Positions 7,171 to 16,110 of a DNA stretch of 17,479 bases are shown here, in pieces (position 1 is the stretch's first letter; each line of letters starts with the position of its first letter). The notes below the pieces were generated by a model, which was not told the origin of the DNA, did no database searches, and saw nothing but the letters and a program-made list of their open reading frames with translations. The stretch lies in contig JBFWQM010000098.1 in NCBI GenBank assembly GCA_050249455.1, positions 1-17,479 on the forward strand, in the 5' to 3' direction. Origin of the DNA: JBFWQM01 sp050249455. GTDB taxonomy: Bacteria > Pseudomonadota > Alphaproteobacteria > MPNO01 > VGEU01. Position numbers and translations under genes: made by a program.

Positions 7171-7845
7171 ATGGGTCAGACCATCCAACTCAAGACAAAA
7201 GACGGCCACACGCTCAACGCCTACAAGGCCGAACCCGCCGGCAAGCCGAAGGGCGGCATCGTCATCATCCAGGAGATCTTCGGCTTCAATAAGCACATGC
7301 GCGAGGTCGCCGACCGCTGGGCGTCCAAGGGCTATCTCGCCATCGGCCCGCACATGTTCGACAGGGTCGAGAAGGGTCTCGACCTCGGCTACGTCGAGAA
7401 GGACTTCGCCAAGGGCCGCGAGACCCGCGGCAAGCTGACCGACGACATGATCCTGGCAGACGTCGCGGCGGCGGTCGAGGCGGCCAAGGCCGGCGGCAAG
7501 GTCGGCATCATCGGCTTCTGCTTCGGCGGCTACGTCACCTACCTGTCGGCGTGCAACGTGGACGGCATCGCCTGCGCGATGTCCTATTACGGCGGCGGCA
7601 TTGCGGCGAAGAAGGACCTCAAGCCGAAGTGCCCGATCCACCTCAACTTCGGCGACAAGGACGCGGCGATCCCGCTGTCCGACGTCGATGCGATCAAGAA
7701 GGCGCAGCCCGACGCCAAGGTCTTCGTCTACGACGACGCCGGCCACGGCTTCTGCACCGACGACCGTGCCGGTGCCTGGGCGCCGGACGCGTGCAAGCGC
7801 GCCACCGCGCGCAGCGAGGCCCTGATGGCCGAGTGCGTCGGCTAG
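7171..7845 (+). CDS. Dienelactone hydrolase family protein
   Basis: Cytosolic alpha/beta hydrolase of 224 residues related to carboxymethylenebutenolidase. The catalytic triad can be placed as Cys117 in GFCFGG, Asp164 in FGDKDAAIP and His192 in DAGHGF. Glu35 in QEIFG is the residue that holds the nucleophile cysteine in true dienelactone hydrolases. There is no signal peptide. An AGGGGGA ribosome-binding site precedes the ATG. No other aromatic-degradation gene is near, so a chlorocatechol-pathway role is not supported; many such stand-alone paralogues act on unknown esters or lactones. It is 43 nt after ychF and is followed by a terminator, so it is either the last gene of that transcript or transcribed alone. 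Confidence 0.9.
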   Translation: MGQTIQLKTKDGHTLNAYKAEPAGKPKGGIVIIQEIFGFNKHMREVADRWASKGYLAIGPHMFDRVEKGLDLGYVEKDFAKGRETRGKLTDDMILADVAAAVEAAKAGGKVGIIGFCFGGYVTYLSACNVDGIACAMSYYGGGIAAKKDLKPKCPIHLNFGDKDAAIPLSDVDAIKKAQPDAKVFVYDDAGHGFCTDDRAGAWAPDACKRATARSEALMAECVG

Positions 7846-7866
7846 GAAAACCACTTCTCGGCGGAC

Positions 7867-7899
7867 AAAGGGGCGGGCTTAGGCCCGCCCCTTTCGTTT
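7867..7899 (+). terminator. Intrinsic terminator closing the left block
   Basis: AAAGGGGCGGGC (7867-7878) pairs perfectly with GCCCGCCCCTTT (7883-7894) around a TTAG loop, giving a 12-bp G+C-rich stem. CGTTT continues after the stem, so the T-run is modest. It sits 21 nt after the stop of the hydrolase gene. Confidence 0.85.
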
Positions 7900-7933
7900 A
7901 CAGGGACCGCATTTCCATTGCGGCCAACCCCGA

Positions 7934-7962
7934 TTGACACCTATGGGTAATTAAAGTGTCAT
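7934..7962 (+). promoter_or_regulatory. Promoter with overlapping dyad ahead of the glycan module
   Basis: A perfect TTGACA (7934-7939) is followed after 17 nt by TGTCAT (7957-7962; four of six to the -10 consensus) in the most A+T-rich stretch of the window. The same bases hold an inverted repeat: TGACAC (7935-7940) and GTGTCA (7956-7961), with arm centres 21 bp apart, about two helical turns. That fits an operator covering both promoter elements. The predicted leader is about 85 nt. Activity and repressor are inference. Confidence 0.5.
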
Positions 7963-8053
7963 ACAAGAATTGGCTTGGCTTCGGGCAATGGCGGCCGTTT
8001 TCGCAACCTGAGGGCGAGACTTCGTCGATGCGTTCCATTAAGCGTAGTCTGAT

Positions 8054-9325
8054 ATGTCCGTCGCGTCTCTCTTTGTTTACCTTACCGCCCTGCCGCTGCT
8101 CCACTTGGCCTATTTTCTCTCGGGCTTTGCGCAGCGGCGCGAAGACCTGTGGGTGTTCGGCTCCTGGGGCGGGCGGCGCTATGCCGACAATGCGGCCGCC
8201 TTTTTCCGCTATTGCGCCGCGCGCACCGGCGGCACGGTCGAGGTGGCGTGGATCAGCCGCGACCGGCGCATCGTCGCGGCGTTGCGGGCCGACGGCCTGA
8301 GCGCGCACTGGATCTATTCGCCACGCGGCATGCTGTGCTGCCTGCGGGCCGGCGTCTACGTGTTCGACTGCTTTTCCAAGGACATCAACCACTGGCTGTC
8401 GCGCGGCGCGCTGAAGGCCAATTTGTGGAGCGGGGTGCCGCTGAAGACCTTCGAGCGCGACATCCGCCAGCCGGGCAGCCGCTACTACCGGCTGTTCCAC
8501 GGCTCGCTGGCGGAGCGCTGGGCGCTGTCGGCGCTGATGCCCTGGCACGCGACCAGGCCGGATTTCCTTATCAGCACCTCCGCGGCCACCCGCGACATCC
8601 TGTGCCGCGCGTTCGACGTCCCGCGCATCAAGGTGGCGATCACCGGGCTGCCGAGAAACGATGCGATGATGGAAGCGCCCGTCGCGCCCGGCGACGTCCT
8701 GCCGCCCGCCGCCGCCGCCGCCCGCCGCGACGGCCGCAAGGTCTTCCTCTACCTGCCCACCCTGCGCGACCACGGCAGGCCGTTCCTCGACATCGACTGG
8801 GCGGCGCTGGATGCGTTTCTGGCCGCGAACGGCGCGGTGCTGATGTATCGCTTCCACCCGATGGACGCGAACAGCGTGAGCTACACGTCGGAATCGATCG
8901 TCGAGCTGCCACGCGCGATCGACATCCCCGACGTGCTGCCGCACGTGGACTGCCTCGTCAGCGACTATTCGTCGGTGGTGGTCGACTACCTGCTGCTCGA
9001 CCGGCCGATGATCTACTACTTTCCCGACGCCGACGGCTTCGCCGCGACCGGCCGGTCGCTCAACTTCGACCTGGATCGCATCGCGGCCGGGCCGATCGCG
9101 ACGTCGGCCGGCGCGCTGATGACCGCGATGCGCGGCGTCCTCGACGGGGTCGAGGACCAGCCCGCCGCCCGTCAGCGACGCCAGGACGTCGCCGCGCTGT
9201 TCCACGCCCACCAGGACGGCCGGGCGAGCGAGCGGCTGCTCGACGCCATCGCGCTGCGCCTGCGCAACGGCGAGGCGCTGATCCGCATCGGCGCGGCGGC
9301 GCGTTCGCGCGCGGCCGGATCGTAG
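8054..9325 (+). CDS. CDP-glycerol:glycerophosphotransferase-like enzyme (TagB/TagF family) with His-to-Ser change
   Basis: A 423-residue GT-B-type protein of the family that adds (poly)glycerol-phosphate or ribitol-phosphate to teichoic acids and, in Gram-negatives, to capsules. Residues 2-24 are hydrophobic and could anchor it to the inner membrane. Family motifs are LWSGVPLKTFERD (from 124), GLPRND (198-203), YLPTLRD (233-239), RFHPMD with His268, and the nucleotide-binding SDYSSVVVDYLLLDRP from 303. The first motif is normally WHG-x-P; here the His is Ser126 (codon AGC). His268, the second catalytic-type histidine, is kept. An in-frame TAG at 8045-8047 fixes the start, which has no clear Shine-Dalgarno sequence. 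The flippase gene follows after 4 nt. Donor and acceptor cannot be told from the sequence. Confidence 0.82.
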   Translation: MSVASLFVYLTALPLLHLAYFLSGFAQRREDLWVFGSWGGRRYADNAAAFFRYCAARTGGTVEVAWISRDRRIVAALRADGLSAHWIYSPRGMLCCLRAGVYVFDCFSKDINHWLSRGALKANLWSGVPLKTFERDIRQPGSRYYRLFHGSLAERWALSALMPWHATRPDFLISTSAATRDILCRAFDVPRIKVAITGLPRNDAMMEAPVAPGDVLPPAAAAARRDGRKVFLYLPTLRDHGRPFLDIDWAALDAFLAANGAVLMYRFHPMDANSVSYTSESIVELPRAIDIPDVLPHVDCLVSDYSSVVVDYLLLDRPMIYYFPDADGFAATGRSLNFDLDRIAAGPIATSAGALMTAMRGVLDGVEDQPAARQRRQDVAALFHAHQDGRASERLLDAIALRLRNGEALIRIGAAARSRAAGS

Positions 9326-9329
9326 CGGC

Positions 9330-10697
9330 ATGACGGCCCCGGCCGGCGCAGGGCAGGTCGCCCCTGCCCTGCCCGCGGCGGCCGGGCGGCTCGCGCGCTG
9401 GCGCCGGCACGACCTGGTCGCGCTGGCGCGCCGGTCGGCGATGCTGTTCGCGACCCGCGTCAGCGGCGCGGCGATCGCCTACCTGACCCAGGTCCTGCTG
9501 GCGCGCTGGATGGGCGCGGACGAGCTCGGTGTGTTCATCGTCGCCTTCTCGCTCGGCCTTCTCCTGACCACGGTGGCGACCCTAGGCTACGCCGACACGG
9601 CGCTGCGCTTCATCCCGCCGGCGCTGGCGCAGGGCGACGCCGCCGCGGTGCGCGGCTGGCTGCGCCGCGGCCGCCAGGTGGTGCTGGCCGCTGGCGTCGC
9701 GGTCGCCGCCGTCGGCGTCGCCGCGGCGCTGGGCGGCGCGGTGCCCGACCGCTACGGCGCGCCTGTACTCGTCGCCTGCCTGGGCGTGCCGGCGTTCGCG
9801 GCGATCCGCTTCCATGCCGCGCTGGCGCACGCGCTGTCGCGCTTCCAGCTCGCCACGCTGCCCGCGACGATCGCGCGGCCGGCGCTGTTCCTGGTCGCGC
9901 TCGCGGTGCTGTGGCGGCTGAACCGCACGCTGACCGCGACCGATGCGATGGTGCTGCACTTCCTCGTGGTGGTCGCCGTGGCCACGGCCGTCTTCGTCCT
10001 GGCCACGCGCGCGGTGGATCGCGACCTCGCCGCCGCCCCGCCGCGCGCGCAGACGCGGCTGTGGCTGCGCACCGGGCTGCCGCTGCTGCTGATCACGCTG
10101 TTCGCCGAGTATTTCCCCGACATCGCGATCGTGCTGCTCGGCCTGTTCCTGCCGCCGCACGACGTGGCGGTGTTCAACGCGGCGTTCCGCACCGCCTTCC
10201 TGCTCGCCTTCGCGATCATGGCGATCGACGCGGCGATGCTGCCGCGCGCCTCGCGCCTGCATGCGACCGGCGACCGCGCCGGGCTGCAGCACCTGGCGGT
10301 GCGCACGAGCCAGCTCAAGCTGGCGGCCGCGCTGGCGGGCTTCGCCGTACTCGCCGGCCTCGGCCATCATCTGCTGGCGCTGTTCGGCCCGGCCTTCACT
10401 GCCGGCCGCAGCGCCCTCCTGATCCTCGCCGCGGCGCAGGTCGTGACCGCGGCGGCCGGGCCCGGCGCGGCGCTGCTGGCGGTGACCGGGCACCAGGACC
10501 GCTGCCTCGGCGTCTTCGCGCTCGGCCTGGGCGCGACGGTCGCGCTGGTGTCGCTGCTGGCGCCGCGCTACGGCATCGAGGGCGCGGCGGCCGCGATCGT
10601 CGCCGTCACCGCCGCTTGGAGCGTCTGGCTGAACCTGATCGTCGCCCGTCGCGTCGGCATCCGGCCGTGGGCGTTCGCCCGGCGCCGGCCGGGCTAG
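9330..10697 (+). CDS. Wzx/MATE-superfamily oligosaccharide flippase
   Basis: A 455-residue polytopic membrane protein. A Pro/Ala-rich, Arg-rich cytoplasmic leader (1-35) is followed by about a dozen hydrophobic segments spaced along the whole length. The first helical region contains SGAAIAYLTQVLLARWMGADELG, split in the usual way for polysaccharide-export flippases: an Arg/Trp-Met-Gly/Glu-Leu-Gly turn between helices 1 and 2. The family moves lipid-linked sugar repeat units across the inner membrane. It starts 4 nt after the glycerophosphotransferase stop with no own ribosome-binding site, so the two are co-expressed and presumably act on one glycan. Its TAG overlaps the stop of the converging aldolase gene by 4 nt. 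Confidence 0.85.
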   Translation: MTAPAGAGQVAPALPAAAGRLARWRRHDLVALARRSAMLFATRVSGAAIAYLTQVLLARWMGADELGVFIVAFSLGLLLTTVATLGYADTALRFIPPALAQGDAAAVRGWLRRGRQVVLAAGVAVAAVGVAAALGGAVPDRYGAPVLVACLGVPAFAAIRFHAALAHALSRFQLATLPATIARPALFLVALAVLWRLNRTLTATDAMVLHFLVVVAVATAVFVLATRAVDRDLAAAPPRAQTRLWLRTGLPLLLITLFAEYFPDIAIVLLGLFLPPHDVAVFNAAFRTAFLLAFAIMAIDAAMLPRASRLHATGDRAGLQHLAVRTSQLKLAAALAGFAVLAGLGHHLLALFGPAFTAGRSALLILAAAQVVTAAAGPGAALLAVTGHQDRCLGVFALGLGATVALVSLLAPRYGIEGAAAAIVAVTAAWSVWLNLIVARRVGIRPWAFARRRPG

Positions 10698-11353
10698 CCG
10701 CGCCCCGGCTGGCGGCCGTAGGTCGCGAACTTCGCCACCACGCGTCGCATCTCCGTCGCTGGCAGGAGCTTGGGCCGGCCGACCTGCAGCGCGCGCCAGT
10801 ACTGCTCCGCCAGCGCCTCCACCTCCATCGCGAGGTCGAGGGCGGCGCGCAGGTCGGGCCCCGCCGCGATCATGCCGTGGTTGGCGAGAAGGCACGCCTT
10901 GCGCCCCTCGAGCGCCGCCAGCGCGTGGTCGGACAGCGCCTGGGTGCCGAACGTCGCGTAAGGCGCGCAGCGGATGTCGGCGCCGCCGGCCTTCGCCACC
11001 ATGTAGTGGAACGAAGGGATCGGCATGTGCAGCACCGCGAGCGTGGTGCAGAACGGCGGGTGCGCGTGCACCACCGCCCCGATCTCGGGCCGCGCCTTCA
11101 GGATCGCGACGTGGAAGCGCCATTCGCTCGACGGCAGCAGCGGACCCTCGGCCGTGCCGTCGAGGCGCATCGCCACCACGTCGGCCGCGCGCAGCGCGTC
11201 GCACGGCACGCCGGTCGGGGTGATCAGGAGCCCTTCGGGCGTGCGCGCGCTGACGTTGCCCGAGGTGCCGCGGTTGATGCCAAGCGCATCCATCCGCGCC
11301 GCGGTTGCGACGATGTCGCGCCGCAGCAGCGCGTGGCGCAGCCGCGCCGCCAT
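10694..11353 (-). CDS. Class II aldolase of the L-fuculose-phosphate aldolase type (probable DHAP-shunt aldolase)
   Basis: A 219-residue zinc aldolase very like E. coli FucA. It has GINRGTSGNVS (25-35), PTGVP, PSSEWRFH with the catalytic Glu77, HAH (96-98), CAPYATFGT (129-137) and NHG with His159. The zinc ligands are His96, His98 and His159. It starts one base after the mtnA stop, which points to a substrate made by MtnA. The known precedent is Rhodospirillum rubrum, where such an aldolase splits 5-methylthioribulose-1-phosphate into DHAP and 2-methylthioacetaldehyde and also takes 5-deoxyribulose-1-phosphate. MtnB dehydratase shares the fold but lacks such close FucA resemblance (PSSEWRFH through CAPYATFGT). 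The assignment to the shunt is inference from context. No fucose genes are nearby. Confidence 0.85.
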   Translation of the reverse strand: MAARLRHALLRRDIVATAARMDALGINRGTSGNVSARTPEGLLITPTGVPCDALRAADVVAMRLDGTAEGPLLPSSEWRFHVAILKARPEIGAVVHAHPPFCTTLAVLHMPIPSFHYMVAKAGGADIRCAPYATFGTQALSDHALAALEGRKACLLANHGMIAAGPDLRAALDLAMEVEALAEQYWRALQVGRPKLLPATEMRRVVAKFATYGRQPGRG

Positions 11354-11354
11354 G

Positions 11355-12460
11355 TCAGGCGGTCGCCTTGGCGCGGCGTTCGGGGAACAGGCGGAGCAGG
11401 CCGTCGCGCGAGGCCTCGGCGACGCCGCGCTCGGTGATCAGGCCGGTGACGAGGCGGGCCGGCGTCACGTCGAAGCCGAAATTGGCCGCCGCGCTGCCCG
11501 GCGGCGTCAGCGCGACGGCGGCGAGCGTGCCGTCGGCGGCGCGGCCGGCGATGCGGATGACCTCCGCCGGGTCGCGCTCCTCGATCGGGATGTCCCTGAT
11601 GCCGTCGTCGATCGTCCAGTCGATCGAGGGGCTGGGCACCGCGGCGTAGAACGGCACGCCGTTGTCGTGCGCGGCGAGCGCCTTCAGATAGGTGCCGATC
11701 TTGTTGCACACGTCGCCCGACGCCGTGGTGCGGTCGGTGCCGACGATGCAGAGATCGACCCGGCCGTGCTGCATCAGGTGGCCGCCGGCGTTGTCCACGA
11801 TCACGGTGTGCGGCACGCCGTGCTCGCCGAGCTCCCACGCGGTGAGGGAGGCGCCCTGGTTGCGCGGCCGCGTCTCGTCGACCCAGACGTGGACGGCGAT
11901 GCCGGCATCGTGCGCCATGTAGATCGGCGCCAGGGCGGTGCCCCAATCGACGGTCGCGATCCAGCCGGCGTTGCAGTGGGTCAGCACGTTGACCGGCCGC
12001 GCCGCGCCGGCGCGCGCCTGCGCCGCGCGGATCAACGCCAGCCCGTGGCGGCCGATCGCCTGGTTGAGCGCCACGTCGTCGTCGCAGATCGCCGCCGCTC
12101 GGGCGAACGCCGCATCGGCGCGCGCCGAAGGCGGCAGCGCGGCGAGATGCGCGCGCACGTCGTCGAGCGCCCAGCGCAGGTTGACCGCGGTCGGCCGCGT
12201 CGCCATCAGCACCTGGCAGCCATGGTCGAGCACCGCGTCGGAGGGATCGGCGCGCATCGCGAGCGCGATGCCGTAGGCCGCGGTGGCGCCGATCAGCGGC
12301 GCGCCGCGCACCTGCATCGACCGGATGGCGTGCGCCGCCGCGTCCATCGTCGCCAGGCGGATCACGGCGAACTCGTGCGGCAGCCGGGTCTGGTCGATGA
12401 TCTCCACCGCCGCGCCGTCGGCGGCGGGCCAGATCGACCGGTATGCCCGGCCGCCGACCT

Positions 12461-12464
<4 letters not shown>
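11355..12464 (-). CDS. mtnA: S-methyl-5-thioribose-1-phosphate isomerase
   Basis: Converts 5-methylthioribose-1-phosphate (or 5-deoxyribose-1-phosphate) to the ribulose form. The 369-residue product starts MKVGGRAYRSIW, has IIDQTRLPHEF, MQVRGAPLIGATAAYG, THCNAG with catalytic Cys164, and VGTDR with catalytic Asp244. Both proposed catalytic residues of the family are thus present. The region IDWTIDDG-IPIEERDP is also typical. The ATG overlaps the mtnP stop as ATGA and no separate ribosome-binding site is seen, so it is translated by coupling. Product flows from mtnP and on to the aldolase in exact gene order. Confidence 0.95.
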
Positions 12465-13359
<895 letters not shown>

Positions 13360-13363
<4 letters not shown>

Positions 13364-14118
13364 TGGACTGCGGCCCAGATCTTGCGCTTCACGGCGTAGA
13401 GCAGGCCGGTCAGCACGATCAGGAACAGGATGACCTTGACGCCCATGCGCTTGCGCAGCTCCGTCTCCGGCTCGGACGCCCAGGCGAGGAAGGTGGTCAC
13501 GTCGCGCGCCATCTGGTCGACCGTCGCGCTGGTGCCGTCGGCGTAGGTCACCCCATCGGGGTTGAGCGGCGGCGGCATGGCGATCTGATGGCCGGGAAAG
13601 GCGGCGTTGTAGTTCATGCCTTCCGACATCTTCATGTCGGCCGGCGGCTCCTTGTAGCCGGTCAGCAGCGCGTAGACGTAGTCCGGCCCGCCGAGGCGCG
13701 CCTTCACCACGTTGGACAGCTCGACCGGATAGGCGCCGTTGTTGGCCGCGCGCGCCGCCAGCTCGTTCGCGAAAGGCGCCTTGACGCGGTCGGTCAGCCG
13801 GCCGGGGCGGGTGAACATCTCGCCCTGGTCGTTGGGGCCGTCGCCGACCTCGACCTCGGAGGCGACCTGGCGGACCTGGTCCTCGGAGAAGCCGAGCTGC
13901 ATCAGGTGGCGGTAGTAGATGTGGTGCAGGCCATGGCACGCCGCGCAGACTTCGCGGTAGACCTGGAAGCCGCGCTGTGCGGCGCCGCGGTCGAAGGTGC
14001 CGAACAGCCCCTGGAACGACCAGTGCTGCGCGGCGATGTGCGGCGCCTCGGCGGCGAAGGCCGGCGCGGACGCGGCCAGTCCGGCCGCCGCCGCGGCCGC
14101 GAGCAACAGGCGACGCAT
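13360..14118 (-). CDS. petC: Cytochrome c1 of the bc1 complex
   Basis: Periplasm-facing haem c subunit that passes electrons from the Rieske protein to cytochrome c. The 252-residue precursor has a signal peptide (RR then a poly-Ala/Leu core to AFA near 22), the haem site CAACH (58-62), the PGR-LTDRVKAPF region, the axial Met181 in AMPPPLNP, and one C-terminal membrane anchor (ILFLIVLTGLLYAV) followed by basic residues. GGAGAAGG just upstream is a good ribosome-binding site. The ATG shares one base with the petB stop (TGATG). It is a separate gene, not fused to cytochrome b as in some relatives (for example Bradyrhizobium fbcH). Confidence 0.96.
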
Positions 14119-15398
14119 CACGCCTTCTCCATCGGCTTGGCGGTAGACCGCGCCGGCTGCATGCCGCCGCCCTTGAGCACCGGTTCGGAGATGCTGGTCG
14201 GCAGCGGCCGCGGCGTTTCCATCCGGCCCACGATGGGCAGGATCACCAGGAAATGCAGGAAGTAGTAGGCGGTCGCGATGCGCCCGATCACCACGAACAT
14301 GCCTTCCGGCGGGTTGGCGCCGCACCAGCCGAGCACGATGCAGTCCACCAGGAAGATCCAGAACAGCTGGCGATAGATCGGCCGGTACTTGGCGCTGCGC
14401 ACCGGCGAGGTGTCGAGCCACGGCAGCACGAACAGGATCGCGATCGAGCCGAACATCGCGATCACGCCGGCGAGCTTCGCGTCGATGAACCAGATGTCGG
14501 GCACCGCCCGCAGGATCGCGTAGAACGGCAGGAAGTACCATTCCGGCACGATGTGCGGCGGGGTCTGCAGCGGGTTGGCGGGGATGTAGTTGTCCGGCTC
14601 GCCGAAGAAATTCGGCGCGAAGAACACGAAGCCGAAGAACAGGATCAGGAACACGCCGAGGCCGAACAGGTCCTTGATCGTGTAGTACGGGTGGAACGGG
14701 ATCGAATCCTGCTTGCCCTTGATCTCGATGCCGACCGGGTTGTTCGAGCCGTGGGTATGCAGCGCCACGATGTGCAGCGCGACCACGCCCAGGATCACGA
14801 ACGGCATCAGATAGTGCAGGCTGAAGAAGCGGTTCAGGGTCGGGTTGTCGACCGCGAAGCCGCCCCACAGCCAGGTGGTGATCGCGTCGCCGACCAGCGG
14901 GATCGCGGTGAACAGGCTGGTGATCACCGTGGCGCCCCAGAAGCTCATCTGGCCCCACGGCAGCACGTAGCCCATGAAGGCGGTCGCCATCATCAGCAGC
15001 AGGATCACCACGCCCAGCATCCACAGCAGCTCGCGCGGCGACTTGTACGAGCCGTAGTACATGCCGCGGAAGATGTGGATGTAGACCACGATGAAGAACG
15101 CCGAGGCGCCGTTCATGTGGATGTAGCGGATCAGCCAGCCGTAGTTGACGTCGCGCATGATGCGCTCGACCGAATCGAACGCCAGGCTGGTGTGCGGCGT
15201 GTAGTGCATCGCGAGGATGATGCCCGTCGCGATCATCATGACCAGCACGATGCCGGCCAGCGAACCGAAGTTCCACCAGTAATTCAGGTTCTTCGGGGTC
15301 GGGTACTCATGCAGCTCGTGCTGCATGTAGGTGATGACCGGGAGCCGGTGGTCGATCCAGTCGGAGACCCGCTTGACGATGACTTCGGGCGTTGCCAT
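14118..15398 (-). CDS. petB: Cytochrome b of the bc1 complex
   Basis: Membrane subunit carrying both b haems and the Qo and Qi quinone sites. At 426 residues it is a full-length, eight-helix cytochrome b. Haem ligands are His94/His108 and His195/His209, each pair 14 residues apart as expected. The Qo-site PEWY lies in HIVPEWYFLPFYAIL. The ATG at 15398 follows an SD-like AGGGGG formed with the petA stop codon (TAGGGGG), 11 nt after petA. An N-terminal amphipathic stretch (VIVKRVSDWIDHRLP) precedes helix A as usual. The C-terminal tail is longer and polar (ISEPVLKGGG onward). Confidence 0.97.
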   Translation of the reverse strand: MATPEVIVKRVSDWIDHRLPVITYMQHELHEYPTPKNLNYWWNFGSLAGIVLVMMIATGIILAMHYTPHTSLAFDSVERIMRDVNYGWLIRYIHMNGASAFFIVVYIHIFRGMYYGSYKSPRELLWMLGVVILLLMMATAFMGYVLPWGQMSFWGATVITSLFTAIPLVGDAITTWLWGGFAVDNPTLNRFFSLHYLMPFVILGVVALHIVALHTHGSNNPVGIEIKGKQDSIPFHPYYTIKDLFGLGVFLILFFGFVFFAPNFFGEPDNYIPANPLQTPPHIVPEWYFLPFYAILRAVPDIWFIDAKLAGVIAMFGSIAILFVLPWLDTSPVRSAKYRPIYRQLFWIFLVDCIVLGWCGANPPEGMFVVIGRIATAYYFLHFLVILPIVGRMETPRPLPTSISEPVLKGGGMQPARSTAKPMEKA

Positions 15399-15409
15399 GG
15401 CGCCGCCCC

Positions 15410-15970
15410 CTAACCGATCCGCAGCATCGAATTTTCCATGAACTCGTAGGCCGGCACCTCGAGGTTCTTCGGCGCTGGTCCGTGCCGGATGCGCCCGGAG
15501 GTGTCGTAGACCGAGCCGTGGCACGGGCAGAACCAGCCGCCGTACTCGCCGCGCGGGTCGCTCGTCTTCTGGCCCAGCGGCACGCAGCCCAGGTGGGTGC
15601 ACACGCCGACGACCACCAGCCACTCCGGCCGCTTGGCGCGCGCCTCGTCGGTCTGCGGATCGGGCAGGTCGCGCAGGTTGACCGACTTCGCCGCCTCGAT
15701 CTGCTCCGGCGTGCGGCGGTCGATGAACACCGGCTTGCCGCGCCACGACACCGTCACCCGCTGGCCGACCTGGATCGGCGACAGGTCGAGCTCGGTGGTC
15801 GAGGCCGCCAGCACGTCGGCGGCCGGGTTCATCTGGTGGATCAGCGGCCAGACCGCCGCGCCGGTCGCGAACGCCCCGAAGGCGCCGGCGGCGAGATAGA
15901 GGAAATCCCGCCGGGACGTGCCTTCGTCGTCGTGGTGCGGATCGGCGGTCTGTTCCTGGGTTCCTGCCAT
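15410..15970 (-). CDS. petA: Ubiquinol-cytochrome c reductase Rieske iron-sulfur subunit
   Basis: The [2Fe-2S] subunit of complex bc1. The 186-residue product has a Tat-type uncleaved signal anchor (SRRDFLYL at 19-26, then an Ala/Gly-rich span). The two cluster boxes are CTHLGC (124-129) and CPCHG (148-152). Cys124, His126, Cys148 and His151 bind the cluster, and Cys129/Cys150 form the disulfide. I chose the ATG at 15970 because the AGGGGAAT sequence gives it the better spacing than the adjacent ATG at 15973; a longer in-frame start at 16042 would add an unlikely leader. It is the first gene of the six-gene operon reading leftward. Confidence 0.96.
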   Translation of the reverse strand: MAGTQEQTADPHHDDEGTSRRDFLYLAAGAFGAFATGAAVWPLIHQMNPAADVLAASTTELDLSPIQVGQRVTVSWRGKPVFIDRRTPEQIEAAKSVNLRDLPDPQTDEARAKRPEWLVVVGVCTHLGCVPLGQKTSDPRGEYGGWFCPCHGSVYDTSGRIRHGPAPKNLEVPAYEFMENSMLRIG

Positions 15971-16050
15971 CATATTCCCCTGCCCGTGTCGGCGGGCGAG
16001 CATGACCCAACCGCGCGGGCGTTTGCTACCATCATCTCCCACCCCCGCAA

Positions 16051-16067
16051 TGCGGCACTCTGCCGCA
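16051..16067. repeat. Inverted repeat between petA and trmL
   Basis: TGCGGCA (16051-16057), CTC, TGCCGCA (16061-16067) is a perfect 7-bp dyad. A second overlapping one, CCGCA-A-TGCGG, spans 16046-16056. They lie in the 200-bp divergent spacer, 80 bp ahead of petA and 38 bp ahead of the trmL TATAAT. They could be an operator; 7-bp arms are also expected by chance in DNA of this composition. Confidence 0.4.
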
Positions 16068-16104
16068 GCGGCGGTGGCGAACGGAGCCGCAAGCGCGCCG
16101 TCGG

Positions 16105-16110
16105 TATAAT
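16105..16110 (+). promoter_or_regulatory. -10 element for trmL-hemF
   Basis: A perfect TATAAT lies 60 nt ahead of the trmL ATG and is followed by an A-rich run. No good -35 hexamer is seen at 16-18 nt upstream and no extended -10 TG is present, so an activator or a weak promoter would be needed. The predicted leader is about 55 nt. Confidence 0.4.

Noticed and set aside
7956..8300. GTG-started 114-codon frame ahead of and overlapping the glycerophosphotransferase gene
   Set aside because: It begins within the predicted -10/operator region, has no ribosome-binding site, and mostly overlaps the real gene out of frame with shadow-like composition.
8697..8735. GCC-rich triplet run in the transferase gene
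   Set aside because: It encodes a short Pro/Ala linker (PPAAAAA) between conserved motifs; it is a composition effect rather than a repeat element.
10694..11353. MtnB (methylthioribulose-1-phosphate dehydratase) as identity of the aldolase
   Set aside because: The closest remembered match over the whole length is E. coli FucA, including PSSEWRFH, CAPYATFGT and the C-terminal K-F-x-T-Y-G; no mtnC or mtnD follows. It is not fully excluded.
13623..13640. 7-bp hairpin CCGACAT-CTTC-ATGTCGG inside petC
   Set aside because: Arms of this length are expected several times by chance in a window of this size and composition, and it lies in conserved coding sequence.
15971..16042. Longer petA start at 16042
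   Set aside because: It would add 24 residues with no family counterpart, while AGGGGAAT directly precedes the ATG pair at 15973/15970.
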